Below are positions 8,446-15,963 of a stretch of 64,000 nucleotides of DNA, piece by piece. The notes under the pieces were generated by a model. It saw nothing but the letters and a program-made list of their open reading frames with translations, did no database searches and was not told where the DNA came from. Numbering within the stretch: position 1 is the first letter of the stretch; each line of letters starts with the position of its first letter. This stretch comes from Mycolicibacterium sp. lyk4-40-TYG-92 (lineage in GTDB: Bacteria > Actinomycetota > Actinomycetes > Mycobacteriales > Mycobacteriaceae). The stretch lies in contig NZ_JARVRX010000010.1 of NCBI RefSeq assembly GCF_030209435.1, positions 248,001 to 312,000 on the forward strand. The letters run 5' to 3'. Made by a program: the position numbers and the translations under genes.

Positions 8446-9261
8446 CTAGCTGAATTGGCGCAGGTGCGCGGGGGGAGCTGACCGCAGCCCCTGTACGGTC
8501 GGTATCAGCCGGTTTGTGCCAGACACGACATTGCGCCAGATGCCCAAAGCCGTCATCCGCACCGGTGCTGCCAACCGCTGGTCCAGGACGATTCGATTGA
8601 TCGGACCGCAGACCGACACCGCGGCTTCCGCTTGCCCCGGCTGGCCGATCGCCACGGCCACGCAGCCTATGCCGGGCATCGATTCCTCGCGGTCGAAAGC
8701 CGCACCGTGCGTGCGGATTTTGTCGAGTTCCGCCCTCAGCTGCTGAGCTGTGCCTATTGAGTAACGTGTCTTGCGTGCGGCGAAATCGACGTCGACACAA
8801 TCACTATCGGCAAGGAGCGCCTTGCCCACGGCGGTGCATTGCGCGGGTAGACGACTGCCGACGCTCGTGGGGACGAGCTCAGACAGCTGATCGCCGATCT
8901 TCTCGATGATCACGACTTCGGAACCGTCAAGGATTGCCAGGTGGACTACGAGGTCCGTCGCTCGCTGCAGATTGCGCAGGAGCGGTAGCGCGGCTTGATG
9001 GATGCGTCCCTGGTGCAGGGCGAGCGATCCCAATTCGACCAGGCGCGTGCCCAATTCGTAGTCGCGGCCTTCGCGGCGCAACCACCGCAACTGCACGAGC
9101 CGCTCGAGCATACGGTGCACCGACGAGCGCGGAAGCCCGGTGCGGTGCACGATCTGCACCATTGTCAGCGGACCCGCTCCGTCGAACGCGTCCAGCACCA
9201 GGGACATGCGATCGATGGCGGCGGTGGGTGTATCGCCGTCCTTCACGACAGCCATTGTCAT
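8446..9261 (-). CDS. IclR-family transcriptional regulator (copy 1)
   Basis: A 271-residue IclR regulator. The N-terminal winged helix holds TMVQIVHRTGLPRSSVHRMLERLV, and the C-terminal effector domain contains GKALLADSD and GIGCVAVAIGQPG with the usual family pattern. It is strikingly similar along its whole length to the second IclR protein of this window (gene at 15121), so the two are recent paralogues. GGAGG precedes the ATG by six bases. A 27-bp inverted repeat beginning 20 bases upstream is conserved at the same position before the paralogue, which suggests autoregulation or mutual regulation. It probably controls the adjacent ring-degradation genes. Confidence 0.93.
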   Translation of the reverse strand: MTMAVVKDGDTPTAAIDRMSLVLDAFDGAGPLTMVQIVHRTGLPRSSVHRMLERLVQLRWLRREGRDYELGTRLVELGSLALHQGRIHQAALPLLRNLQRATDLVVHLAILDGSEVVIIEKIGDQLSELVPTSVGSRLPAQCTAVGKALLADSDCVDVDFAARKTRYSIGTAQQLRAELDKIRTHGAAFDREESMPGIGCVAVAIGQPGQAEAAVSVCGPINRIVLDQRLAAPVRMTALGIWRNVVSGTNRLIPTVQGLRSAPPAHLRQFS

Positions 9262-9281
9262 GAGGGTCCTCCCGCGTCTGG

Positions 9282-9317
9282 AATAGTCAAAAAAGTAGTA
9301 TGACTATTATTACCATA
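9282..9317 (-). promoter_or_regulatory. Shared IclR operator, copy 1
   Basis: Read on the minus strand, this is TATGGTAATAATAGT followed by a partner ACTATT, so that AATAGT and ACTATT span 27 bp. In this copy the arms extend to AATAGTCA/TGACTATT, a perfect eight-base repeat with an 11-base spacer. The same layout, same spacing and same TATGGTAAY extension occur before the second IclR gene (15063-15098). This is a strong operator candidate; binding is inferred. Confidence 0.7.
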
Positions 9318-9343
9318 CGGTGTGCGCCCTGTCACATAAGTGA

Positions 9344-10813
9344 TCAGCGGTCTGCGGTCGCCGCGGCGCGACCGGCACGGCGACCATAAAAGCTGCCGTC
9401 CCCCAGCGAGACGCCGCTGGCATAACCCCACGCGGCCAGCCCTGCAGTGCACCGGCCCGCGGCATACAGACCGGGAATGGGCTCGCCACTTACATGCAGC
9501 ACCTCTGAGTTGAGCGTCGTATGCAAACCACCAAGAGTGAAGCCGCCAGTGGACTCACGCAGATCGATGGCGCCCACCGGGGAACCGACGGGCCTGAGCC
9601 ACTGGGTCTTCTTGTGCAACAGCGGATCCTCACCCCGGGCGGCACCGTCGTTGTAGGCAGAGATGGTGGCTTGCAACGAACCGGTTGGCAATCCGATCTC
9701 GTCCTCGAGCTCGCCGACGGTTTCGCACACCCAGGTCGGCGGACGCATCATCAGGCGCGGGGTCACGGACGACTGTGCTTCCTGCTGGGCAATGTCGTCG
9801 ATGATCAGATAGGCGGTGTTGTTCTGGTGGTACAACGTCAGCTGGCCGGCGCGCCCCGGGTAAGTGTCCTCGGCGACGTAACGCTGCCCGCGTTCGTTCA
9901 CGAGCACCCCGCGCACCAACTGCTGTGGATCGATGAAGAGTGCCACTTCGGCGGCGTCCATATGGGCCAGGTCGGCTCCGAGCGCTTGAGCCATCCGGAT
10001 CGCGTGCCCGTCGTGTTGCTCTATCGCGGAGGCCTGCCGCCCGGCGATGCGCGGAGCATACCGGGCGACCATCGCGTCGTTGTAGGCGAAGCTTCCGGTG
10101 GCGAGCACAACGCCACGCCGGGCGCGGATGTCCATCTGAGTGCCGTAGCGCCGGGCGCGGATGCCGACGACCCGGCCGTCTGGCTCCACGATCAAGGTCT
10201 GCACGCGCACGTCGTACAGTGCGCGTGCACCGGCCGCTGTCGCAGTGTCGACGAGACCCTTCATGAGCATGAACCCGGCGCTGGCCTCGCCTTGCTTCTT
10301 GTTCTGCATCTGGGGCACATGCCCACGTGGCGCTGGCGTGGCGACCGTGTTGAACGGGTAGGAATCCTCTCCGCCGCTGTACATCAGGCCCTGGTCGCCC
10401 ATCGGCTCCCAGCCGGGTTCGCCGAAGAATTCGGGTTTGAACGGAACCCCGCAGCCCACCAGCCAGTCGAAATGCGCGACACTGCCTTCGCAGTAGTCGG
10501 CGATGCGGTTCTCGTCGGCGCCGGGGCCCATGGCGGCGTTGAGGAAGGCTGCCATGTTTTCGACGGAATCTGCGAAGCCGCAAGCCTTTTGGATGTCGGT
10601 GCCGCCGCCGAGGTAGATGAAACCGCCTGCCATGGCCGCTGCGCCGCCCCACGAGCCGGTGCGCTCGAGGACCAGTACGTCAGCACCGTTGTGCGCCGCT
10701 TCTACTGCCGCCGCTGCGCCGGCCACTCCGTAGCCGGCGATGACCACGTCGGCCTCATGGTCCCACTCGGTGACCGTGGCGGCGGAGATCGGGCGAATGT
10801 CTTCAGTGTTCAT
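9344..10813 (-). CDS. FAD-dependent 3-ketosteroid-dehydrogenase-like flavoprotein
   Basis: A 489-residue member of the fumarate reductase/KSTD flavoprotein family. It starts with the FAD motif GYGVAGAAAAVEAA, followed by GGAAAMAGGFIYLGGGT and a C-terminal GLYAAGRCTAGLAAWGYASGVSL. KSTD-type enzymes introduce a double bond into the A ring of 3-ketosteroids. The GYASG segment places a Tyr and a Ser two apart, as in the Delta4-(5alpha) subtype as I remember it; the second flavoprotein at 39518 has the related NSYVSG. The start (ATG) overlaps the dioxygenase stop by one base. The steroid substrate is inferred from context; other fumarate-reductase-like roles remain possible. Confidence 0.8.
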   Translation of the reverse strand: MNTEDIRPISAATVTEWDHEADVVIAGYGVAGAAAAVEAAHNGADVLVLERTGSWGGAAAMAGGFIYLGGGTDIQKACGFADSVENMAAFLNAAMGPGADENRIADYCEGSVAHFDWLVGCGVPFKPEFFGEPGWEPMGDQGLMYSGGEDSYPFNTVATPAPRGHVPQMQNKKQGEASAGFMLMKGLVDTATAAGARALYDVRVQTLIVEPDGRVVGIRARRYGTQMDIRARRGVVLATGSFAYNDAMVARYAPRIAGRQASAIEQHDGHAIRMAQALGADLAHMDAAEVALFIDPQQLVRGVLVNERGQRYVAEDTYPGRAGQLTLYHQNNTAYLIIDDIAQQEAQSSVTPRLMMRPPTWVCETVGELEDEIGLPTGSLQATISAYNDGAARGEDPLLHKKTQWLRPVGSPVGAIDLRESTGGFTLGGLHTTLNSEVLHVSGEPIPGLYAAGRCTAGLAAWGYASGVSLGDGSFYGRRAGRAAATADR

Positions 10814-11721
10814 CACGGGCGCATCGCTTTCGGTAGATCGGTGACCCAGTGGTGTCCCCAGTAGCTGTCGGCTGTTATTTCCTCTGCGGTGTAATAGGTT
10901 TCGTCGACACGCATGCCCGCGGTGCCGAATTCGATATCCCAATCACCGGGCGTGCGTACGTAGAACGAGACCATCTTGTCGTTGGTGTGCCGCCCCAGCG
11001 TGGACGACAACGGGAATCCCTCGGCGTTGACGCGATCGAGAGCCTGCCCAACAGCGTCGAGGGAGTCCACTTCGACCATGAGGTGGATGAGGCCAGGATC
11101 GCGCAGGGTCTGTGCGGGGCACAGCGCCAAGCTGTGGTGGCGCTCGTTGACACCCATGAACCGGACGCGCACCGGCCCGAACTCCGGGGGCACCGGAACC
11201 CGGAACGCGCCGCGCGACTTGAAGCCCAGGACGTCGGTGTAGAACGCGAAGAGCCCGTTGACATCCAGCGCTGGCAACACGACATGACCCAAACCCTGGT
11301 CACCGGTCAAAAACTTGGCGCCGAAGGGTGTCACGACCGGGCTATGGTCGAGCACCGCACCGTGGAAGACCTCCAACGACGTGCCGGCCGGGTCCTCGAA
11401 CGCGATCACTTCCTCGACCCGCCGAGCGTCGGCATCAACCTGCGACAACTCCTTGAAGGGCACACCCGCGCCTTCCAGCGCCGTCTTCACCTGTTCCAGG
11501 TCCGCGTGATCACGCACCTCCCAGCCCACGGTGACGATTTTGTCGACGTCTGCGGGTACGACGACGATGCGTGCGGCACGTTCGTCCATCCTCAGATAGA
11601 GCGCAGAGGTATCGGGCCCGGTGCCTTGAGCGAAGCCGAGAACGTTGAAGGCGAAGTGACGCCAGCGTCCGATGTCAGAGGCCGCAACGGCGACGTAGCC
11701 GAGGCCCTTGATCAATGCCAT
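10813..11721 (-). CDS. Extradiol ring-cleavage dioxygenase (HsaC/BphC-like)
   Basis: A 302-residue type I extradiol dioxygenase with two glyoxalase-like domains. The iron ligands are in place: His146 (GLGHVV), His213 (LIHLMVEV) and Glu264 (WDIEFG). The catalytic His195 lies in NERHHSLAL, and the signature FYVRTPGDWDIEFG ends the metal site. These positions match BphC (His146, His210, Glu260) closely. Such enzymes open a catechol-type ring meta to the hydroxyls; HsaC does so on the aromatised steroid A ring. It is directly downstream of the HsaA-like gene and upstream of the KSTD-like gene in one operon. The exact catechol is not proven. Confidence 0.92.
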   Translation of the reverse strand: MALIKGLGYVAVAASDIGRWRHFAFNVLGFAQGTGPDTSALYLRMDERAARIVVVPADVDKIVTVGWEVRDHADLEQVKTALEGAGVPFKELSQVDADARRVEEVIAFEDPAGTSLEVFHGAVLDHSPVVTPFGAKFLTGDQGLGHVVLPALDVNGLFAFYTDVLGFKSRGAFRVPVPPEFGPVRVRFMGVNERHHSLALCPAQTLRDPGLIHLMVEVDSLDAVGQALDRVNAEGFPLSSTLGRHTNDKMVSFYVRTPGDWDIEFGTAGMRVDETYYTAEEITADSYWGHHWVTDLPKAMRP

Positions 11722-11735
11722 GTGAGTTGTTCCCC

Positions 11736-12920
11736 TCAGATCATTGCCCGTAGCGGGCCCTGCGGATCGACACCCAACGAGCTCAGTGCCGACGCGTGAT
11801 AAACCGTGCCCGGCACGTGGATGGCGTGCGCTTGCCCGACGTGCACGTCTCGCCAGTAGCGCTGCAGCGGCTTATCCATTCGGGCAGCGTTGCCACCGCA
11901 ACGTGCGAAGACTTCGTCGACCGCCGACACCGCGCGCCAAACGGCGCGCACCTGGGTGCGCCGGCCCGCGGCGCGTTCCTCGAAAGACACCTCTTGTCCG
12001 GCGTCGACCATGTCGTAAATCCGGTCGGCATTGGCCAGTAGTTCTTGACGGGCAGCGTTGATGTCGGCAGCGGCCTCGCCGATCGCGTACATCACGTACG
12101 GGTCGTCCTTGACGGCTACCCCGCTGGAGGTCACGCGCTCGCGCTGGTAGTCCAGCGCCGCAGCGAGCGCGCCCTCGGCGATGCCGATCGTCGCCGAACT
12201 GATGCCGAGAGGGAACATCGTCGACCACGGCATCAGATACAGCGTGTCGGTCATCCCGGCTTCGCGCTGGGCTGTGCCATCCATCACCTTGAACGCATCC
12301 ATCGTCCGGTAAGACGGCACGAACGCGTCCTTGACGATGACATCTTTGGAGCCGGTGCCCCTCAGCCCCACGACATTCCAGGAGTCCTCGACGATCTGGT
12401 AATCCTTGCGCGGCAAGATCATGTGGAGCATCTGCGGCGGCATGAGCGGTTTGCCATCACTGTCACCGACCATTGCGCCCAGGAAAATCCAGTCGCAGTG
12501 ATCGGTACCCGAGCTGAACTGCCAGCGACCGTTGAAGAGGTAACCCCCGTCCACCGGCGTGGCCACCCCTTGCGGTGCGTAGGGGGAGGCGACCCAGGTG
12601 TCGACATCGTCAGCCCAGATTTCAGCGGCCACCTGCGGGTCGGCGTAGGCGAGTTGATAGGGGTGCACACCCACCACTCCGTTGATCCAGCCCGCGGCCG
12701 GGTCGAGTGCGGCCGTGGCCATCACGGTCTCAGCGAACTCACGTGGGTGAACCTGCAAGCCGCCGTGCGCTTTTGGCTGCAAAAGACGGATGTTGCCTGC
12801 CGCCTTCATGAATTTGACCGATTCGTCGGTGAGCTTTCCGGCCTTTTCGGCTTCAGCTCCTTGGGCGCGCATCTGTTCGGCATTCTCACGCACTCGGTCG
12901 ATTACCCGCTCAGTCATCAT
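11736..12920 (-). CDS. Flavin-dependent phenol hydroxylase, oxygenase component (HsaA-like)
   Basis: A 394-residue acyl-CoA-dehydrogenase-fold monooxygenase, the same length as M. tuberculosis HsaA as I recall it. Features include AALDPAAGWINGVVGVHPYQL, FNGRWQFSSGTDHCDW and the C-terminal QRYWRDVHVGQAHAI with a terminal PLRAMI that resembles the HsaA ending. HsaA hydroxylates the phenolic A ring of 3-HSA to a catechol, which is the substrate of HsaC; here the dioxygenase gene follows 15 bases later. HsaA needs reduced flavin from a reductase (HsaB), and no HsaB-like gene is visible in the window. It could act on another bicyclic phenol. Confidence 0.88.
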   Translation of the reverse strand: MMTERVIDRVRENAEQMRAQGAEAEKAGKLTDESVKFMKAAGNIRLLQPKAHGGLQVHPREFAETVMATAALDPAAGWINGVVGVHPYQLAYADPQVAAEIWADDVDTWVASPYAPQGVATPVDGGYLFNGRWQFSSGTDHCDWIFLGAMVGDSDGKPLMPPQMLHMILPRKDYQIVEDSWNVVGLRGTGSKDVIVKDAFVPSYRTMDAFKVMDGTAQREAGMTDTLYLMPWSTMFPLGISSATIGIAEGALAAALDYQRERVTSSGVAVKDDPYVMYAIGEAAADINAARQELLANADRIYDMVDAGQEVSFEERAAGRRTQVRAVWRAVSAVDEVFARCGGNAARMDKPLQRYWRDVHVGQAHAIHVPGTVYHASALSSLGVDPQGPLRAMI

Positions 12921-12951
12921 CTGGTCCTATCGGTCACTGGCTGTCACTGAT

Positions 12952-12965
12952 GTCTAACGTTGGAC
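12952..12965. promoter_or_regulatory. Imperfect palindrome upstream of the HsaA-like gene
   Basis: GTCTAACGTTGGAC reads the same on both strands at 12 of 14 positions. It lies 32 bases upstream of the ATG of the HsaA-like gene, in the 106-base gap after the reductase gene. A degenerate motif-1 relative (CCGCTCACAGG on the minus strand, 12990-13000) lies a little further upstream. It may be an operator for the HsaA-HsaC-flavoprotein operon; no regulator is identified. Confidence 0.35.
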
Positions 12966-13026
12966 GCTCCACCATCGACAGGACAATTCCCTGTGAGCGG
13001 AAAACTGTTGCGCTGAAACTGCATTG

Positions 13027-14100
13027 TCAGAATTCGACGTGCAGGTCATCGGAGACGGGTTTGGCCTGGCACGCCAGGATCAGGCCGTCGGCGAGGTCCT
13101 CGGGCGCGAGCACCTCACAGGTCGACATGTGCACTTGACCGTGCACGACGGTCGCCGCGCAAGATCCGCATTGACCCTCTCGGCACGAGTACGGCACGTC
13201 CAGTCCCGCCGCGAGCATGGTGTCGACCAGCGTGGCGTTGCGTGGCCAACGCAACTGGTGATTGACGCCATCGAGGTCGACCTGAACGGTCGCATCGTCG
13301 TCGGAATCAGCTACAGCAGAGGTGATTTCTTCTGTGAATGGGTCACCCGACAAAGACTGGAATACCTCGAGATGGACACGCTCACGCGGAACCCCGGCCT
13401 CGGCCAGTGATTCCTTCACGAGAGCCATGAACGGTGCAGGTCCACAGATGAACGACTCGAAGGTTGTCGAACCGGCGAAAACTGTGTGCGTGAACCCCGT
13501 CATCTGCGCGCGAGTTGGTAAGCCCTGCAACGATTCCAGCCAATGCAGGACAGTAAGGCGACCGGCGTAACGAGCTGCGAGCTCACGGAGTTCCTCCGCG
13601 AAAATGACCGAACGTTCATCGCGGTTGGCGTAGCACAGGACCGCCCGCCCGGAGCCGGACGTCATCGCTGATTTCAGTATCGATATCACCGGGGTGATGC
13701 CGCTGCCGGCCGCCCATAACAGAAAGTCGGTGTCCAAGGAGGTCGGCGTGAAGATCCCGGCCGGCGGCAGCACGTCGATGCTGTCGCCGACAAAAATATT
13801 GTCACACAACCAATTAGACCCGTATCCGCCCGCCGTTCGCTTGATGGTCACCTTGGGTGCGGGATCGGTATGGGGGGAGCTGGCCAGTGAGTAGCAGCGG
13901 GCCACCGAGCCAGTCACATCACTCGGGACGCGAAGCGTCAAGAACTGCCCAGGCCGGTAGGTGAAACGCTCACGTAGGTCGTCGGGGACGGTGAACACCA
14001 GGGAGCGGGCATCGGGGCTCTCGTCGATCACATCGGCGACCGTCAGTCGCACACCGCGGCCGGCGCCGACGATCTCGGTGTCGGTTTCGACATCGTTCAT
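13027..14100 (-). CDS. Ferredoxin reductase with 2Fe-2S domain (KshB-like)
   Basis: A 357-residue three-domain reductase. The FAD-binding barrel contains RCYSLASSP, the NAD-binding domain contains WAAGSGITPVISILK and a CGPAPFM loop, and a plant-type ferredoxin domain closes the protein with the C-x4-C-x2-C-x29-C pattern starting at CREGQCGSC. KshB-type enzymes pass electrons from NADH to the Rieske oxygenase KshA for steroid 9alpha-hydroxylation; related proteins feed other oxygenases. No KshA-like gene is present in this window, so the partner is elsewhere. It lies just upstream of, and in the same direction as, the HsaA-like gene. Confidence 0.88.
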   Translation of the reverse strand: MNDVETDTEIVGAGRGVRLTVADVIDESPDARSLVFTVPDDLRERFTYRPGQFLTLRVPSDVTGSVARCYSLASSPHTDPAPKVTIKRTAGGYGSNWLCDNIFVGDSIDVLPPAGIFTPTSLDTDFLLWAAGSGITPVISILKSAMTSGSGRAVLCYANRDERSVIFAEELRELAARYAGRLTVLHWLESLQGLPTRAQMTGFTHTVFAGSTTFESFICGPAPFMALVKESLAEAGVPRERVHLEVFQSLSGDPFTEEITSAVADSDDDATVQVDLDGVNHQLRWPRNATLVDTMLAAGLDVPYSCREGQCGSCAATVVHGQVHMSTCEVLAPEDLADGLILACQAKPVSDDLHVEF

Positions 14101-14214
14101 GTGCTGACATCTTGGCGAGTCACGTACGCGGCCCCAACCATGCGTACCGGTGACCGGGATTCCGATCCCCAGGGATTCGACCAGTATCCGCCGCGGCGGG
14201 GCTTGATGGCTCGT

Positions 14215-14514
14215 TCAGCAAGCGCGATCAGAAGGTCCCAGAATCGATTTCAGCTTTTCATGTCGGCTGTTCGGGTCGCTGCGCTCGTCAAACATCGCCA
14301 CCCATCGACACAACCTGGTCGCCAACGCAGGAGCAACGGTCATTCGCGTGCCGGCGCACTCAGCCAGCACTGTGTCGATGGCTGCCTCGTAGTCGCCTAC
14401 TCCCAACGCTACGAAGAGTGCGTTCATCCGCGCTGCGTCGAGGCGGGCGTCGAGACGGGTGCGGGCCGCGTCGACGAACTCCCAGGCGAGATTGTGAATG
14501 TCTTTGTAGTGCAT
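14215..14514 (-). CDS. Small hypothetical protein
   Basis: A 99-residue, mostly helical-looking protein with balanced charge (MHYKDIHNLAWEFVDAARTR at the start). No motif is recognised. It has no clear signal peptide or membrane span. It sits 22 bases downstream of the secreted-protein gene on the same strand and could be co-transcribed with it. The ribosome-binding site is poor. Composition and codon use look coding rather than random, but it remains an unnamed hypothetical. Confidence 0.5.
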   Translation of the reverse strand: MHYKDIHNLAWEFVDAARTRLDARLDAARMNALFVALGVGDYEAAIDTVLAECAGTRMTVAPALATRLCRWVAMFDERSDPNSRHEKLKSILGPSDRAC

Positions 14515-14535
14515 GCGGATTGGCTTCGACCCGGG

Positions 14536-14916
14536 CTATTGGTCGCCGCGCGTCCACTGCGTGGCGCCGTTGACGGCCACGCAGCTCAAGAACAAGCCGT
14601 CGGGGGACTGGGCGACGTCATTGAGGAACTCGGGGCAGGCGGCGCCCTCGGTCTTGATTCCCCTCATCGGCGGCGAGCGAAAGTAGCGGGGCTCGTATCG
14701 GCGGGGCGAACCGCAAAACACCAGCCGTCCCCACGATGTGGTGCCGAATACATAACGCGAGGTGTCGCCGCAAGGTGCCCCCAGAACCACGCCTGGGGCT
14801 ATGCCTGGTGTGCAGAAGGCGTCCTCGCAGGGGACTGGAGCGTCGGCGGCCCCCACGGGTGCCGAGGTCATGGCGAGCGTGCCGGCGATGACGGCTAACA
14901 GCAGGTGATTGCGCAT
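14536..14916 (-). CDS. Secreted protein of unknown function
   Basis: A 126-residue protein with a clear Sec signal peptide: MRNH, a hydrophobic stretch LLLAVIAGTLAMTSAP, then an AAD-type cleavage site near residue 22. The mature part has several cysteines (DAFCTPG, GAPCGDTSRY, VFCGSP, AACPEF, LSCVAV), which suggests disulfides and an extracytoplasmic location. The start is placed at the ATG that begins the signal peptide; upstream in-frame sequence is unlikely to be translated. A one-mismatch motif-1 palindrome lies 74 bases upstream. The function is unknown. Confidence 0.72.
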   Translation of the reverse strand: MRNHLLLAVIAGTLAMTSAPVGAADAPVPCEDAFCTPGIAPGVVLGAPCGDTSRYVFGTTSWGRLVFCGSPRRYEPRYFRSPPMRGIKTEGAACPEFLNDVAQSPDGLFLSCVAVNGATQWTRGDQ

Positions 14917-14989
14917 TCGTGTCCTCGGGTCATGGATCGGGTCCTGAGTCAGCTGTACCGATCTCTCGTGACAAACAACATCGGGCCGA

Positions 14990-15000
14990 CCGTTGAGCGG
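14990..15000. promoter_or_regulatory. Motif-1 palindrome, one mismatch
   Basis: CCGTTGAGCGG (minus strand CCGCTCAACGG) differs from CCGCTSAGCGG at one position and is preceded on the minus strand by GATT, as in other copies. It lies in the divergent gap between the secreted-protein gene and the second IclR gene. Confidence 0.4.
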
Positions 15001-15062
15001 AATCCCTGAGCGTTCAGCCGGCTGCGCCACACCCAACCTGCTATGTGACAGCCACCACATCA

Positions 15063-15098
15063 TATGGTAACAATAGTACTATTCCTATTATGACTATC
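15063..15098 (+). promoter_or_regulatory. Shared IclR operator, copy 2
   Basis: TATGGTAACAATAGT is followed by ACTATC, with AATAGT to ACTATC spanning 27 bp exactly as in copy 1 (9282-9317). AATAGTACTATT at 15072-15083 is in addition a perfect 12-base palindrome. The site ends 22 bases before the ATG of the second IclR gene, compared with 20 bases in copy 1. Conservation of sequence, spacing and position between paralogues argues for a true operator. Confidence 0.7.
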
Positions 15099-15120
15099 CG
15101 GTGGAATTGTGGAGGTCTCG

Positions 15121-15963
15121 ATGACAGTGACTGCCGATGTGGTTGTCGGAACGCCGAGCAACGTGATCGACCGCGTCTCTCGCGTGCTCGATGCCTTTGA
15201 CGGGCCGGGACGTCTTACCCTGGCGCAGGTCGTTCGCCGTACCGGTCTGCCGCGATCGTCGGCGCACCGCATGCTTGAGCGCCTGGTCATGCTGCGGTGG
15301 CTGAGGCGTGACGGTTTCGATTACGAGCTCGGCGTGCGCTTGGTGGAACTGGGGAATCTCGCCCTGCATCAGGATCGGATACATCAGGCCGCCACTCCGC
15401 TGCTGCGCGATCTCCACCGGGCGACCGGACTGGTGGTGCACCTTGCCGTGTTGAACGGTCCCGATGTTGTGTATCTGGAGAAGATCGGCGATCAGCTGAT
15501 CGCCGCGATTCCCACGCGCATCGGCGGCCGGCAACCGGCACACTGTACGGCGGTTGGTAAGGCAATTTTGGCCTACAGCGACTCCGCTGTGGTCGATCTT
15601 GCGAAGCGGCGAACACGGTTTTCGGTTGCCACCAACGCCCAATTGGACGCTGAACTCGACAAGGTTCGGGCCCACGGGGTGGCTGTTGAACGAGAAGAAT
15701 CTGTGCGTGGATTCGGTTGTGTTGCCGCGCCGATCGGCCGCGTAGGCGAAGCGGTTGCCGCGGTGTCGGTGTGTGGTCCGTTGGCGCAGATGACATTCGA
15801 CCGACGTTTGGTCACGCCGGTGCGAATCACGGCGACAGCAATCTGGCGCAATGCCGAAGCGGTCCGTGACCATGCGACGCCGATGCTGATGCGACCGCTG
15901 CGGGGCGCTGGGCCGGTTCATACCGCGCAGTCGCGCATGTCGTCGAGCCTGCGTCCGGCATGA
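15121..15963 (+). CDS. IclR-family transcriptional regulator (copy 2)
   Basis: A 280-residue IclR regulator with the helix-turn-helix LAQVVRRTGLPRSSAHRMLERLV and a C-terminal effector domain. It is closely similar to the regulator at 8446-9261 throughout, including YELGxRLVELGxLALHQxRIHQAA. GGAGG lies five bases before the ATG. Its stop overlaps the start of the esterase gene (ATGA), so the regulator and the enzyme are made together. The two IclR genes bracket the HsaA/HsaC/flavoprotein/reductase genes, which are the likely targets together with their own promoters. Confidence 0.93.
   Translation: MTVTADVVVGTPSNVIDRVSRVLDAFDGPGRLTLAQVVRRTGLPRSSAHRMLERLVMLRWLRRDGFDYELGVRLVELGNLALHQDRIHQAATPLLRDLHRATGLVVHLAVLNGPDVVYLEKIGDQLIAAIPTRIGGRQPAHCTAVGKAILAYSDSAVVDLAKRRTRFSVATNAQLDAELDKVRAHGVAVEREESVRGFGCVAAPIGRVGEAVAAVSVCGPLAQMTFDRRLVTPVRITATAIWRNAEAVRDHATPMLMRPLRGAGPVHTAQSRMSSSLRPA

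Noticed and set aside
12045..12950. Plus-strand open frame opposite the HsaA-like gene
   Set aside because: The opposite strand encodes a full HsaA-type enzyme; this frame is His/Arg-rich without a recognisable fold.
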